From Christensenellaceae bacterium (lineage in GTDB: Bacteria; Bacillota; Clostridia; Christensenellales; UBA1750): a stretch of 5,311 nucleotides of DNA. Position 1 is the first letter of the stretch. Every line of letters begins with the position of its first letter. The notes beneath the pieces were generated by a model, which was not told where the DNA came from, did not search any database, and saw only the letters and a program-made list of their open reading frames with translations. Position numbers and translations under genes: made by a program. The DNA lies in NCBI GenBank assembly GCA_031287285.1, contig JAITTC010000159.1, positions 1 to 5,311 on the forward strand, given 5' to 3'. This document shows positions 1 to 5,311 of the stretch, one piece after another.

Positions 1-1
1 C

Positions 2-103
2 GACGCAGAAAATCTCACCGGCAGCGTCTTGGCCCTGCCCCAGCGCGAGGATGCCGAGAGCAGCTTTGCAGAGCACCTGGTCGTGGAGTACTACTCCAAG
101 TAA
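2..103 (+). CDS. rpsD: 30S ribosomal protein S4, C-terminal end (partial)
   Basis: The reading frame enters from the left edge and gives 33 residues before a TAA stop. The tail runs from ENLTGSVLALPQRED to EEHL-like AEHLVVEYYSK, which matches the usual end of bacterial S4 (a P-x-R-E-D segment followed by xHLIVExYSK). S4 binds 16S rRNA and starts assembly of the small subunit; in several bacteria it also represses its own operon. Only the last strand is visible, so the identification rests on this tail and on rpoA and rplQ following in the order known from Clostridia (rpsM-rpsK-rpsD-rpoA-rplQ). The stop codon overlaps a strong Shine-Dalgarno sequence. Confidence 0.88.
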   Translation, partial: DAENLTGSVLALPQREDAESSFAEHLVVEYYSK

Positions 104-108
104 GGAGG
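102..108 (+). promoter_or_regulatory. Shine-Dalgarno AAGGAGG overlapping the rpsD stop
   Basis: AAGGAGG starts within the TAA stop of rpsD. It is 56 bases upstream of the rpoA start, too far to serve it. It is correctly spaced (6 bases) for a TTG at 115 that opens a 17-codon frame. rpoA has its own AGGAGG at 149-154, so this second site is not needed for rpoA initiation. Confidence 0.5.
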
Positions 109-114
109 CCCTTC

Positions 115-168
115 TTGAACCTGAAGTTTTCAAGGAATGCAGCGCTTGAGGAGGGAATGAGTCAATGA
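115..168 (+). other. Candidate 17-codon leader ORF between rpsD and rpoA
   Basis: A TTG at 115 follows AAGGAGG by 6 bases and opens a frame of 17 codons (read as [17 protein letters not shown]) ending in TGA at 166-168. That stop overlaps the rpoA ATG as ATGA, the arrangement typical of translational coupling. It passes through the rpoA Shine-Dalgarno, so translating it would affect access to that site. I recognise no homologue, and an open frame this short is common by chance. It could simply be spacer with a leftover ribosome binding site. Confidence 0.25.
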
Positions 169-1109
169 TCGAGATCGAAAAGCCGAAGATCGAGTGCGTG
201 GAATACGATGAAGGCGCAAACTACGGCAAGTTTGTGGTGGAGCCCCTGGAACGCGGCTTTGGCGTCACCTTGGGCAACTCGCTGCGCCGCATTCTGCTTT
301 CATCCCTGCCCGGCGTGGCCGTTTCCTCCATCCGCATCGACGGCGTTCTGCATGAATTTTCAACCATCCCGGGCGTAAAAGAGGATGTGACCGAGATCAT
401 CCTCAACCTCAAGAGCCTAAACGCCAAGCTCTATACCGACGCGAAGAAGACCCTGACGCTTTCCGTCACCGGCCCCGCGGTCGTGACCGGGGGCGACATC
501 GTCTGCGACGACGAGGTCGAGATCGTAAACCCGAATCTTCGCATCGCCACGCTGGGCGACGGCGCCGAGCTTAGAATGGAACTGACCCTCGAAAAGGGCC
601 GCGGCTACGTTTCCGCCGAAAAAAACAAGTCGCCGCACATGCCCATCGGCGTTCTGCCGGTCGATTCCATCTTCACGCCGATCCGCAAGGTCAATTACGC
701 CATCGAAAATACCCGCGTGGGCCAGATCACCGACTACGACCGCCTCACGCTTGAGGTGTGGACCGACGGCTCCATCAAGCCCGACGAAGCGACCTCCATG
801 GCGGCAAAAATCCTATCCGAGCATCTAATGCTCTTCATCAACCTAACCGAAAACGTCGTTCCGGTCGATTTCAACGAGCCGGAAGACAACAAGATGGAAA
901 AGGTGCAGGAGATGACCATCGAGGAGCTCGATCTCTCCGTCCGCGCCTACAATTGCCTGAAGCGCGCCAACATCAACACCGTAGCCGAGCTCATCCAGCG
1001 CGACGAAGAGGACATGATGAAGGTGCGCAACCTGGGCAAGAAGTCGCTCGAAGAAGTCGAGCAAAAGCTCGCGGCGCTTGGCCTTGGCCTGAGGCGCAGC
1101 GAGGAATAA
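165..1109 (+). CDS. rpoA: DNA-directed RNA polymerase subunit alpha
   Basis: The 314-residue product has the normal length and both domains of the alpha subunit, whose dimer is the scaffold for beta and beta-prime. The N-terminal dimerisation domain (about 1-230) carries the signature [20 protein letters not shown] near residues 32-51. After an acidic linker (about 231-246) comes the C-terminal domain, with [10 protein letters not shown] and [10 protein letters not shown]260, N263, K293 and S294 correspond to the E. coli residues (R265, N268, K298, S299) that contact UP-element DNA and activators, so that function appears intact. AGGAGG at 149-154 sits 10 bases before the chosen ATG, and the first residues ([10 protein letters not shown]) match the usual start in Firmicutes. 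An ATG at 157 is only 2 bases from the Shine-Dalgarno and stops after three codons. It lies 61 bases after rpsD and 21 before rplQ, so it is surely co-transcribed with both. Confidence 0.98.
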   Translation: MIEIEKPKIECVEYDEGANYGKFVVEPLERGFGVTLGNSLRRILLSSLPGVAVSSIRIDGVLHEFSTIPGVKEDVTEIILNLKSLNAKLYTDAKKTLTLSVTGPAVVTGGDIVCDDEVEIVNPNLRIATLGDGAELRMELTLEKGRGYVSAEKNKSPHMPIGVLPVDSIFTPIRKVNYAIENTRVGQITDYDRLTLEVWTDGSIKPDEATSMAAKILSEHLMLFINLTENVVPVDFNEPEDNKMEKVQEMTIEELDLSVRAYNCLKRANINTVAELIQRDEEDMMKVRNLGKKSLEEVEQKLAALGLGLRRSEE

Positions 1110-1130
1110 GCACAAACGGAGGGAACAAAG

Positions 1131-1646
1131 ATGGCCCAACAGCGCAAACTCGGCCGCCCGGCCGACCAGCGGAAGGCTCTGCTTCGCGGCCAGGTGAGCC
1201 AGTTCATCTGGAACGGCAGGATCACGACCACCCTGGCAAGAGCCAAGGAAGTGCGCTCCATCGCAGAGAAGTTCGTGACCCTCGCCATCCACGAATACGA
1301 GCACACCATTCAGGTCGAAAAGACCTTCAACAACGATAAGGGGCAGACGGTGACCGAAACCTTCGTGAACGACCTGCCCTCTAAGCTTGCGGCCCGCCGC
1401 CGCATGATGGCCTACATTTACGACATCCCAGAGATCAAGAAGGCGGATGAGAGCAAGTCCGACTTCAGAGAGCGCACGAGAGACAATAAGCACCCCATCA
1501 TCGAGAAGCTCTTCCGCGAATACGGCCCCAAATACAAGGCGCGCGCGGAGGAAAAGGGCCAGGGCGGCGGCTATACCCGCATCCTGAAGCTCGGCCCCCG
1601 CAAGGGCGACGGCGCCGAGATGGTCGTGCTCGAGTTCGTGGACTAA
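1131..1646 (+). CDS. rplQ: 50S ribosomal protein L17, enlarged form
   Basis: L17 is a large-subunit protein near the exit of the peptide tunnel. The conserved start (RKLGRPADQRKALLR, about residues 5-19), the TTLARAKEVRSIAEK helix (33-47) and the end (GGYTRILKLGPRKGDGAEMV, about 146-165) identify it clearly. At 171 residues it is longer than the usual 112-130. The extra length lies in two internal blocks: one around residues 54-85, rich in Thr, Glu and Asn, before KLAARRRMMAY, and one around 102-122 before IIEKLFREYGPKY. Both are in frame and flanked by well-conserved L17 sequence, so this is a lineage variant, not a frameshift. From memory, similarly long L17 proteins occur in some Clostridia of the Ruminococcaceae group. 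GGAGGG at 1118-1123 precedes the ATG by 7 bases. It is the last gene of the operon. Confidence 0.97.
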   Translation: MAQQRKLGRPADQRKALLRGQVSQFIWNGRITTTLARAKEVRSIAEKFVTLAIHEYEHTIQVEKTFNNDKGQTVTETFVNDLPSKLAARRRMMAYIYDIPEIKKADESKSDFRERTRDNKHPIIEKLFREYGPKYKARAEEKGQGGGYTRILKLGPRKGDGAEMVVLEFVD

Positions 1647-1662
1647 GATCCCTTTTTGCAGC

Positions 1663-1700
1663 AAAAACCGGGTCGGTGCAAGCGCCGAGCCGGTTTTTTT
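1663..1700 (+). terminator. Rho-independent terminator of the rpsD-rpoA-rplQ operon
   Basis: AAAAACCGG (1663-1671) pairs with CCGGTTTTT (1690-1698). After one G-G mismatch the stem continues as TCGG (1673-1676) with CCGA (1685-1688), closed by an 8-base loop. A run of seven T (1694-1700) follows. It begins 17 bases after the rplQ stop. The A/T-flanked stem could also work from the opposite strand, but no gene converges on it. Confidence 0.9.
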
Positions 1701-1732
1701 GCGAGCTGAAGTTAAAATTCTTTACCTTTCTC

Positions 1733-1761
1733 TTGTTTTCTGGTCATTTCGATGATAAAAT
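1733..1761 (+). promoter_or_regulatory. Extended -10 promoter of the surface-protein gene
   Basis: TTGTTT (1733-1738) and TAAAAT (1756-1761) are separated by exactly 17 bases. A TG at 1753-1754 gives the extended -10 form TGnTAAAAT. The -10 box matches the vegetative consensus at 5 of 6 positions, the -35 only at TTG. Transcription would start near 1768, leaving a leader of about 45 bases. This is a pattern match only, but it is the best one in the AT-rich gap between the rplQ terminator and the gene. Confidence 0.55.
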
Positions 1762-1770
1762 CGACGAAAT
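1746..1770 (+). promoter_or_regulatory. 25-bp dyad overlapping the -10 box, possible operator
   Basis: The arms are ATTTCG (1746-1751) and CGAAAT (1765-1770). A second, inner pair GAT (1754-1756) and ATC (1760-1762) surrounds AAA. Nine base pairs are symmetric about the same centre, broken by one two-base mismatch per side. The centre lies within the promoter -10 region, so a dimeric regulator bound here would block RNA polymerase. The dyad is upstream of the expected transcription start and so is more likely read as DNA than as an RNA hairpin. I do not recognise the motif as the site of a known regulator. Confidence 0.45.
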
Positions 1771-1799
1771 AGGTCAAAATTCTGCAAGCTGACGAAAGC

Positions 1800-1805
1800 G
1801 GAGGG
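1800..1805 (+). promoter_or_regulatory. Shine-Dalgarno GGAGGG fixing the surface-protein start at 1813
   Basis: GGAGGG stands 7 bases before the ATG at 1813 and is the only good ribosome binding site upstream of the surface-protein frame. The alternative start, TTG at 1878, has no purine-rich stretch before it and would cut the signal peptide in half. The site therefore argues that translation starts at 1813 even though, in this copy, that ATG is out of frame with the long ORF. Confidence 0.8.
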
Positions 1806-1812
1806 AATAGCA

Positions 1813-3869
1813 ATGAAAAAACAACGCAGGGGGGGGGTAAAAGCAAGATTATTTTAGCGCTTCTGAGCGCGCTCCTCTTGCTTTGCCTGCTTTCGCCCAG
1901 CGCTTTTGCGGCACCGGTCTTGGACTTTCAAATCCAAGGGGCGTTCAGCTCCGGCACCTACAGCTACAGCTTCACGAACCTGTCGGTCGAAAGCGGTGAG
2001 TATAAGAGCCTCCAAATCGCCTTCCCGACTCAGCTAGCGATTCAGTCCCTGTCGTCGATTTCCACCGCGATTTGGAACGTGGTCCCCACCAGCGGCGGGC
2101 TGACGCTCGTGCTGAAAGATAACCAAACGCCGGCATCGAGCGCTGATATTAGCGCAATCCTCAGCTCTCTCCACTTCACGTCTAGCTCCGGCTGCCCGGA
2201 TGATTCCTCCATTTCGGTCATATTGCTGACAGAGCGCGTTTCTTCCCTTGTGATCGGGGATACGATTCATTTCTATGAGTTCGTTCCAGCCAATGCCATG
2301 CAATGGATGGCGGCCTATAATGCCGCCAATGATCGCACTTACAAGGGCCTTACGGGGTATTTGGCCACGATCACCAGCGCGGAGGAGCAGGTCTTCATCT
2401 TCAAAACCGTCGCCATGAAGCCTGGCTGGCTTGGCGGAACGAAATACCGCGTTTCAGGCGGGCAGCTGATTTCGGATGCCTACCCAGGCCCGACCGATGA
2501 TATTCCCACAGCCGCTGCCAGCTATGGAGTGGGCACCGCGACCACGGGGACCTGGTACTGGGCTTGCGGCCCAGAGAAGGGCTTGGTTTTTTACAATCCA
2601 CCCGGTTGGAATAGTAGCAATCCAGATAATTGCGGCGTCCCGGGCGTATTTCAGAACTTCAATAACTCGGGGAATATCAGCCCGGTTACGGGGGTTAGAG
2701 GAAACTCCAATCAGCCTGATAACAATGCGGAAGCTTGCCTGGAGTTTGCCTCGTTCAACATGGATATGTGGAATAACCTTGGCTATAACTATACGAATTC
2801 AACCCATAATGCGGGCTATTACGTGGAATACAGCGGCCCGGTTTCGGACGTTGTGGTGGGAGACGATACCCACACCGCGCCCATTCCCCAGCCCGTAACC
2901 GTGGAGTATGCAGACGCGGCGGGTAACCCAATCGCGGGGCTGCAGCCGGAGACGACCCTGAATGGTCTTGTGGGCACGGCCTATACGCAGCCGGCCGCGC
3001 TGCCTGCGTCCGTGCCCGCGCCTCTCGTGACGCCGCCCGGGCGGCGCGTGATCTCACAGTCCGGCACGGAACCCTCCATCGTGACGGGCGCGGGGGCAAA
3101 CGCGGCGGTTACCGGCGCGTATACGGCCCAAAAGCAGACCATTCAGTATGTGTACTATACCAATCTGCCCTTGAACTTTGACCTGAACCACCTGGGGCAC
3201 CCGGCGAACCCGGCGCCCGGCACGGTTTTGGAAGGCGCGGCCTATGGCGCCCAGCTCGACGGCTACTGGCCGGCGCCCGGCAGGCCGGGCTACGCCTTTG
3301 GCGGCTGGTTCACCAGCGCCGCCCCGGGCGCGGGCGACGCGGCGATCGATCCATCCAGCGATTTAGCGCCCTCTTCCCTGCCGCCGGAAGGCGTCACGCT
3401 CTATGCGAAGTGGACGGCTGGCGAATACATCGTGCATTACAGAAAAGACAATGGCGAGGCCGAAACCATCCCCGATGAAACCGTCGCCTTTGACGGCGTG
3501 GTTTCGCTGCCAAGCCCAGACCCGGCGCGCGAAGGCTATACCTTCTTAGGCTGGAAGGTTACGGCCGGCGGGCCCGCCCAAATGGCGCCCAGCGGGCGAA
3601 AATACGGCGAATTGGCCGAGGGCGAAGGCACGCCCGAAATCACCCTGACCGCGCAGTGGCGAAAAAAAGCGACGCCCGGCGACGACCCGGAACCCGCGCT
3701 CACGCCGCCGCAGAGCACGCTTCCGCCAGAAACGATTGGACCCGCGTGGCCCGGTGAAGCGGTTCCAAAGACCGGGGACCCGGCAAGCGGCATGCTTTGG
3801 ATTGGCGTACTTGGACTTGCTCTGTGCACGGCTGCGCTTTTGGCAAGGAAGCTCCGCCGGGCGCTGTAA
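1813..3869 (+). CDS. Sortase-anchored C-type-lectin-like adhesin, frame set by a poly-G tract (OFF here)
   Basis: The long frame is open from 1773 to the stop at 3869, but its first standard start codon is a TTG at 1878 without a ribosome binding site. The ATG at 1813, with GGAGGG, joins this frame only if the G9 tract is read as seven or ten G. The ten-G form would be 685 residues, numbered here. A signal peptide spans 1-33 (MKKQRR, a Leu-rich core, SAFA/AP cleavage). A beta-rich region of unknown family spans about 34-150. A C-type-lectin-like domain spans about 153-342, with GYLATITSAEEQVF, WLGG, QPDNN (from 301), EAC and WNN (from 320). QPD is the galactose-type motif, but WNN replaces the usual WND, so calcium binding is uncertain. 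A MucBP-like domain spans about 361-451 (VTVEYADAAGNPI to TIQYVYY), and two InlB-type repeats span about 453-619 (GYAFGGWF...LYAKW; GYTFLGWK...LTAQW). A Pro-rich linker, VPKTG (651-655), a hydrophobic helix and an RKLRR tail follow. It is probably a glycan-binding wall adhesin with its own promoter and terminator. It may instead be a decayed gene, or the frame break a sequencing error. Confidence 0.85.
1829..1837 (+). repeat. Homopolymeric G9 tract in the 5' coding region
   Basis: Nine consecutive G lie 13 bases after the start codon at 1813, and the tract falls within codons 6 to 9. Nine G give a 14-codon peptide ending at TAG (1855-1857). Eight G give TAA directly after the tract. Seven or ten G put the ATG in frame with the signal peptide and the full protein. 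The tract therefore acts as a reading-frame switch if its length changes, as in known poly-G contingency loci. Confidence 0.75.
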
Positions 3870-3879
3870 TCAGGCCGAT

Positions 3880-3916
3880 AGCGGGCTCTTCCCAAAAGGG
3901 AAGGCCCGCTTTTTTT
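3880..3916 (+). terminator. Rho-independent terminator after the surface-protein gene
   Basis: AGCGGGC (3880-3886) pairs with GCCCGCT (3904-3910). After a single bulged T (3887), CTTCCC (3888-3893) pairs with GGGAAG (3898-3903) around an AAAA loop. Seven T (3910-3916) follow. The 13 base pairs make a strong stem starting 10 bases after the stop codon. Confidence 0.93.
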
Positions 3917-3924
3917 CGCCGTGC

Positions 3925-3953
3925 TTGAAAAGGCTTAAAGATTCTGTTAAACT
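3925..3953 (+). promoter_or_regulatory. Extended -10 promoter of the aldo-keto reductase gene
   Basis: TTGAAA (3925-3930) and TAAACT (3948-3953) are 17 bases apart, and TG at 3945-3946 supplies an extended -10. The first box matches 5 of 6 and the second 4 of 6 consensus positions. It starts 9 bases after the upstream terminator, so the reductase gene is transcribed on its own with a leader of about 25 bases. Confidence 0.6.
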
Positions 3954-3984
3954 TATTGCAAACACAAATGAGGAGGCCGTGCAC

Positions 3985-4815
3985 ATGCTGAACGAACCGA
4001 GCATTACCCTAAACAATGGCGTGAAAATCCCCGTTTTTGGCCTGGGCGTGTTCCGCTCCGAGCCTGGCCAGTCCACCGCGGACGCTGTCGCCTGGGCCCT
4101 TGAGGCAGGCTACCGCCATATCGACACCGCAGCTGCCTACCGCAACGAGCAGGACGTGGCCACCGGCATCGCAAGGTCCGGCGTCAAGCGCGAGGAGATC
4201 TTCATCACCACCAAGCTTTCGACCAAGGATATCGAGGCCAAACAGGCCGCCGAGGGCTTTGAAACCACCCTCGAAAAGCTGAAGACCGACTATGTCGATC
4301 TCTACCTCTTGCACTGGCCCGTGCCCAATTATGTGGCAGCCTGGGAGCAGCTCATTGAGTTCTACGAGCAAAAGCGCATCCGCGCCATCGGCGTTTCGAA
4401 CTTCCAAATTCATCACCTGCAGACCCTCGAATCCCTGGGGCTGCTGACGCCGGCCGCCAACCAGATCGAGCTGCACCCCTCCTTCCAGCAGAAGGAGGTA
4501 AAGCCCTACTGCGAAGAAAAGGGCATTGCGGTCGAAGCTTGGAGCCCACTCGGCGGCCAGGACCATCTTCTGCTCGACGAGCCGGTTTTGGTGAGCATCG
4601 CAAAGAAATATGGCAAGACGGCGGCGCAGATCATCATCCGCTGGCATATCGACACGGGCAATGTGGTCATCCCCAAGTCGGTCAAGCAGGCGCGCATCAT
4701 CGAGAACGCGCAGGTCTTCGACTTTAAGCTCGATGCGGGCGACCTTGCGCAGATCGCCCAAATCGATACGAACCAGCGCAGCTATTGGGATCCCGAGCGC
4801 TTCGGCACGAAGTAA
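3985..4815 (+). CDS. Aldo/keto reductase, 2,5-diketogluconate/glyoxal reductase-like
   Basis: This 276-residue cytoplasmic protein is a TIM-barrel NAD(P)H-dependent reductase of carbonyl compounds. The catalytic tetrad is complete: D47 and Y52 in [15 protein letters not shown]77 in ITTKL, H110 in YLLHWP. Other family marks are GVSNF after the fourth strand, [11 protein letters not shown], and the cofactor-phosphate loop [19 protein letters not shown] near the C-terminus, which suggests NADPH. Length and motifs fit the AKR5-type enzymes such as B. subtilis YvgN and YtbE and the 2,5-diketo-D-gluconate reductases. The natural substrate cannot be told from sequence; methylglyoxal, other small aldehydes or sugars are all possible. 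AGGAGG at 3971-3976 is 8 bases before this ATG. The frame is open further upstream, but that stretch overlaps the adhesin gene, its terminator and this gene's promoter, so the longer start is rejected. The gene has its own promoter and terminator. araB follows, which permits but does not prove a role in sugar metabolism. Confidence 0.95.
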   Translation: MLNEPSITLNNGVKIPVFGLGVFRSEPGQSTADAVAWALEAGYRHIDTAAAYRNEQDVATGIARSGVKREEIFITTKLSTKDIEAKQAAEGFETTLEKLKTDYVDLYLLHWPVPNYVAAWEQLIEFYEQKRIRAIGVSNFQIHHLQTLESLGLLTPAANQIELHPSFQQKEVKPYCEEKGIAVEAWSPLGGQDHLLLDEPVLVSIAKKYGKTAAQIIIRWHIDTGNVVIPKSVKQARIIENAQVFDFKLDAGDLAQIAQIDTNQRSYWDPERFGTK

Positions 4816-4828
4816 ATCACGAGGATTT

Positions 4829-4867
4829 AGCCGGCAGTTCCCTTAAAAGGGGACTGCCCGCTTTTTT
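4829..4867 (+). terminator. Rho-independent terminator between the reductase gene and araB
   Basis: GGCAGTTCCC (4833-4842) pairs with GGGGACTGCC (4849-4858), including one T-G wobble, around TTAAAA. Beyond a C-C mismatch, AGC (4829-4831) can pair with GCT (4860-4862). Six T (4862-4867) follow. The last T is directly followed by the araB Shine-Dalgarno at 4868, leaving no room for a promoter between them. Confidence 0.88.
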
Positions 4868-4880
4868 GGAGGGGAAGGAC

Positions 4881-5311
4881 ATGAAGGTCGCACTGGGCAT
4901 CGACTTTGGGACGCTCTCGGCCAGGGCTTTGCTCGTGGAAGTGGGCACGGGGCGCGAGCTCGGCAGCGCCGTGAGCGAGTACCGCCATGGCGTGATGGAC
5001 GAGTTTCTGCCGTCTGGCAGGGCCTTGCCGCCAGACTTTGCCCTGCAGCACCCGCAGGACTATTTAGACGCGCTCTTTGACGCGGTGCCAAGGGCGCTTG
5101 AGGCAGCGGGCGTTCAAAAGGAGGAGCTGCTGGGCATCGGCATCGACTTCACCGCTTGCACCATGCTGCCCACCCTGAAGGACGGCACGCCGCTTTGCGC
5201 GCTGCCCGAATACGAGGGCGAGCCCCACGCCTATGTGAAGCTTTGGAAGCACCACGCGGCGCAGGACCAAGCCAACCGATTAAACGAAAAGGCGAGCGAA
5301 ATGGGCGAGGA
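4881..5311 (+). CDS. araB: Ribulokinase, N-terminal part (runs off the right edge)
   Basis: AraB phosphorylates L-ribulose to L-ribulose 5-phosphate with ATP, the second step of L-arabinose breakdown in the cytoplasm. The 143 visible residues belong to the first FGGY-kinase domain. They include the ATP-phosphate loop [17 protein letters not shown] (residues 4-20), the EYRHGVMDE segment, [12 protein letters not shown], the strongly conserved [20 protein letters not shown] and [25 protein letters not shown] and YVKLWKHHA are typical of ribulokinase and separate it from xylulose and glycerol kinases. GGAGGGG at 4868-4874 is 6 bases before the ATG. The Shine-Dalgarno touches the T-run of the preceding terminator, so expression needs read-through, a promoter inside the reductase gene or a regulated hairpin. 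The usual length is near 550 residues, so about three quarters of the gene lies outside the window. Confidence 0.95.
   Translation, partial: MKVALGIDFGTLSARALLVEVGTGRELGSAVSEYRHGVMDEFLPSGRALPPDFALQHPQDYLDALFDAVPRALEAAGVQKEELLGIGIDFTACTMLPTLKDGTPLCALPEYEGEPHAYVKLWKHHAAQDQANRLNEKASEMGE

Noticed and set aside
843..1664. Long open frame on the minus strand opposite rpoA and rplQ
   Set aside because: It is antisense to two certain genes, has low-complexity composition, and arises from the codon bias of GC-rich coding DNA.
1711..1783. Near-repeat GTTAAAATTCT (1711-1721) and GTCAAAATTCT (1773-1783) flanking the adhesin promoter
   Set aside because: Ten of eleven bases match, but both lie in AT-rich spacer, and two copies alone do not support a regulatory site.
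3662..3668. A7 run in the adhesin gene as a second slippage site
   Set aside because: Seven A is common in coding DNA, the frame is intact across it, and it lies far from the start codon, so there is no sign of a switch.
1878..3869. Start of the surface protein at the TTG at 1878
   Set aside because: There is no ribosome binding site before it, and it would remove the positively charged end and half the hydrophobic core of an evident signal peptide that continues upstream in the same frame.
3736..3984. N-terminal extension of the aldo-keto reductase in the same open frame
   Set aside because: It overlaps the end of the adhesin gene, a strong terminator and the reductase promoter; the family start and AGGAGG fit the ATG at 3985.
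3968..3991. Short ORF from the ATG at 3968 just before the reductase gene
   Set aside because: It has only seven codons, no ribosome binding site of its own, and runs through the Shine-Dalgarno of the real gene.
4009..4761. Minus-strand open frame of 250 codons opposite the aldo-keto reductase
   Set aside because: It is antisense to a gene with a complete catalytic tetrad and shows no recognisable domain; it is a mirror of codon bias.

Overview
The window looks like a piece of chromosome from a fairly GC-rich Gram-positive bacterium of the Clostridia. The basis is the gene order rpsD-rpoA-rplQ, an enlarged ribosomal protein L17 of a kind I recall from some Clostridia (Ruminococcaceae-like), strong AGGAGG-type ribosome binding sites, and a surface protein ending in a sortase sorting signal. 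Assignment below class level is not possible from this sequence. All supported genes are on the + strand.

Layout. Bases 1-1646 are the end of the ribosomal alpha operon: the last codons of rpsD (S4), rpoA (RNA polymerase alpha) and rplQ (L17), closed by an intrinsic terminator at 1663-1700. The rpsD-rpoA gap has its own Shine-Dalgarno overlapping the rpsD stop, plus a possible 17-codon leader ORF that overlaps the rpoA start by ATGA. Bases 1701-1812 hold an extended -10 promoter whose -10 box lies inside a 25-bp dyad that looks like an operator. Bases 1813-3869 encode a large modular cell-wall protein: signal peptide, beta-rich N-terminal region, C-type-lectin-like domain, MucBP-like domain, two InlB-type repeats, Pro-rich wall linker, VPKTG sorting signal. 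It ends in a strong terminator (3880-3916). Next is a monocistronic-looking aldo-keto reductase (3985-4815) with its own promoter and terminator. The window closes inside a ribulokinase gene, araB (4881 to the edge).

The main finding is at the start of the surface-protein gene. The only ATG with a good ribosome binding site (1813) is followed, 13 bases after the start codon, by a run of nine G (1829-1837). With nine G the frame stops after 14 codons. With seven or ten G the same ATG reads straight through a complete, convincing signal peptide into the 660-residue protein. With eight G translation stops directly after the tract. This is the layout of a phase-variable contingency locus, in which slipped-strand mispairing turns a surface lectin/adhesin on and off, and this copy is in an OFF state. 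A base-count error in the homopolymer is the main competing explanation.

The housekeeping genes work together in translation and transcription. The surface protein is probably an independently controlled adhesin for host or dietary glycans. AraB points to L-arabinose use, and the reductase may act on sugars or reactive aldehydes, but a link between those two genes is only suggested by adjacency.
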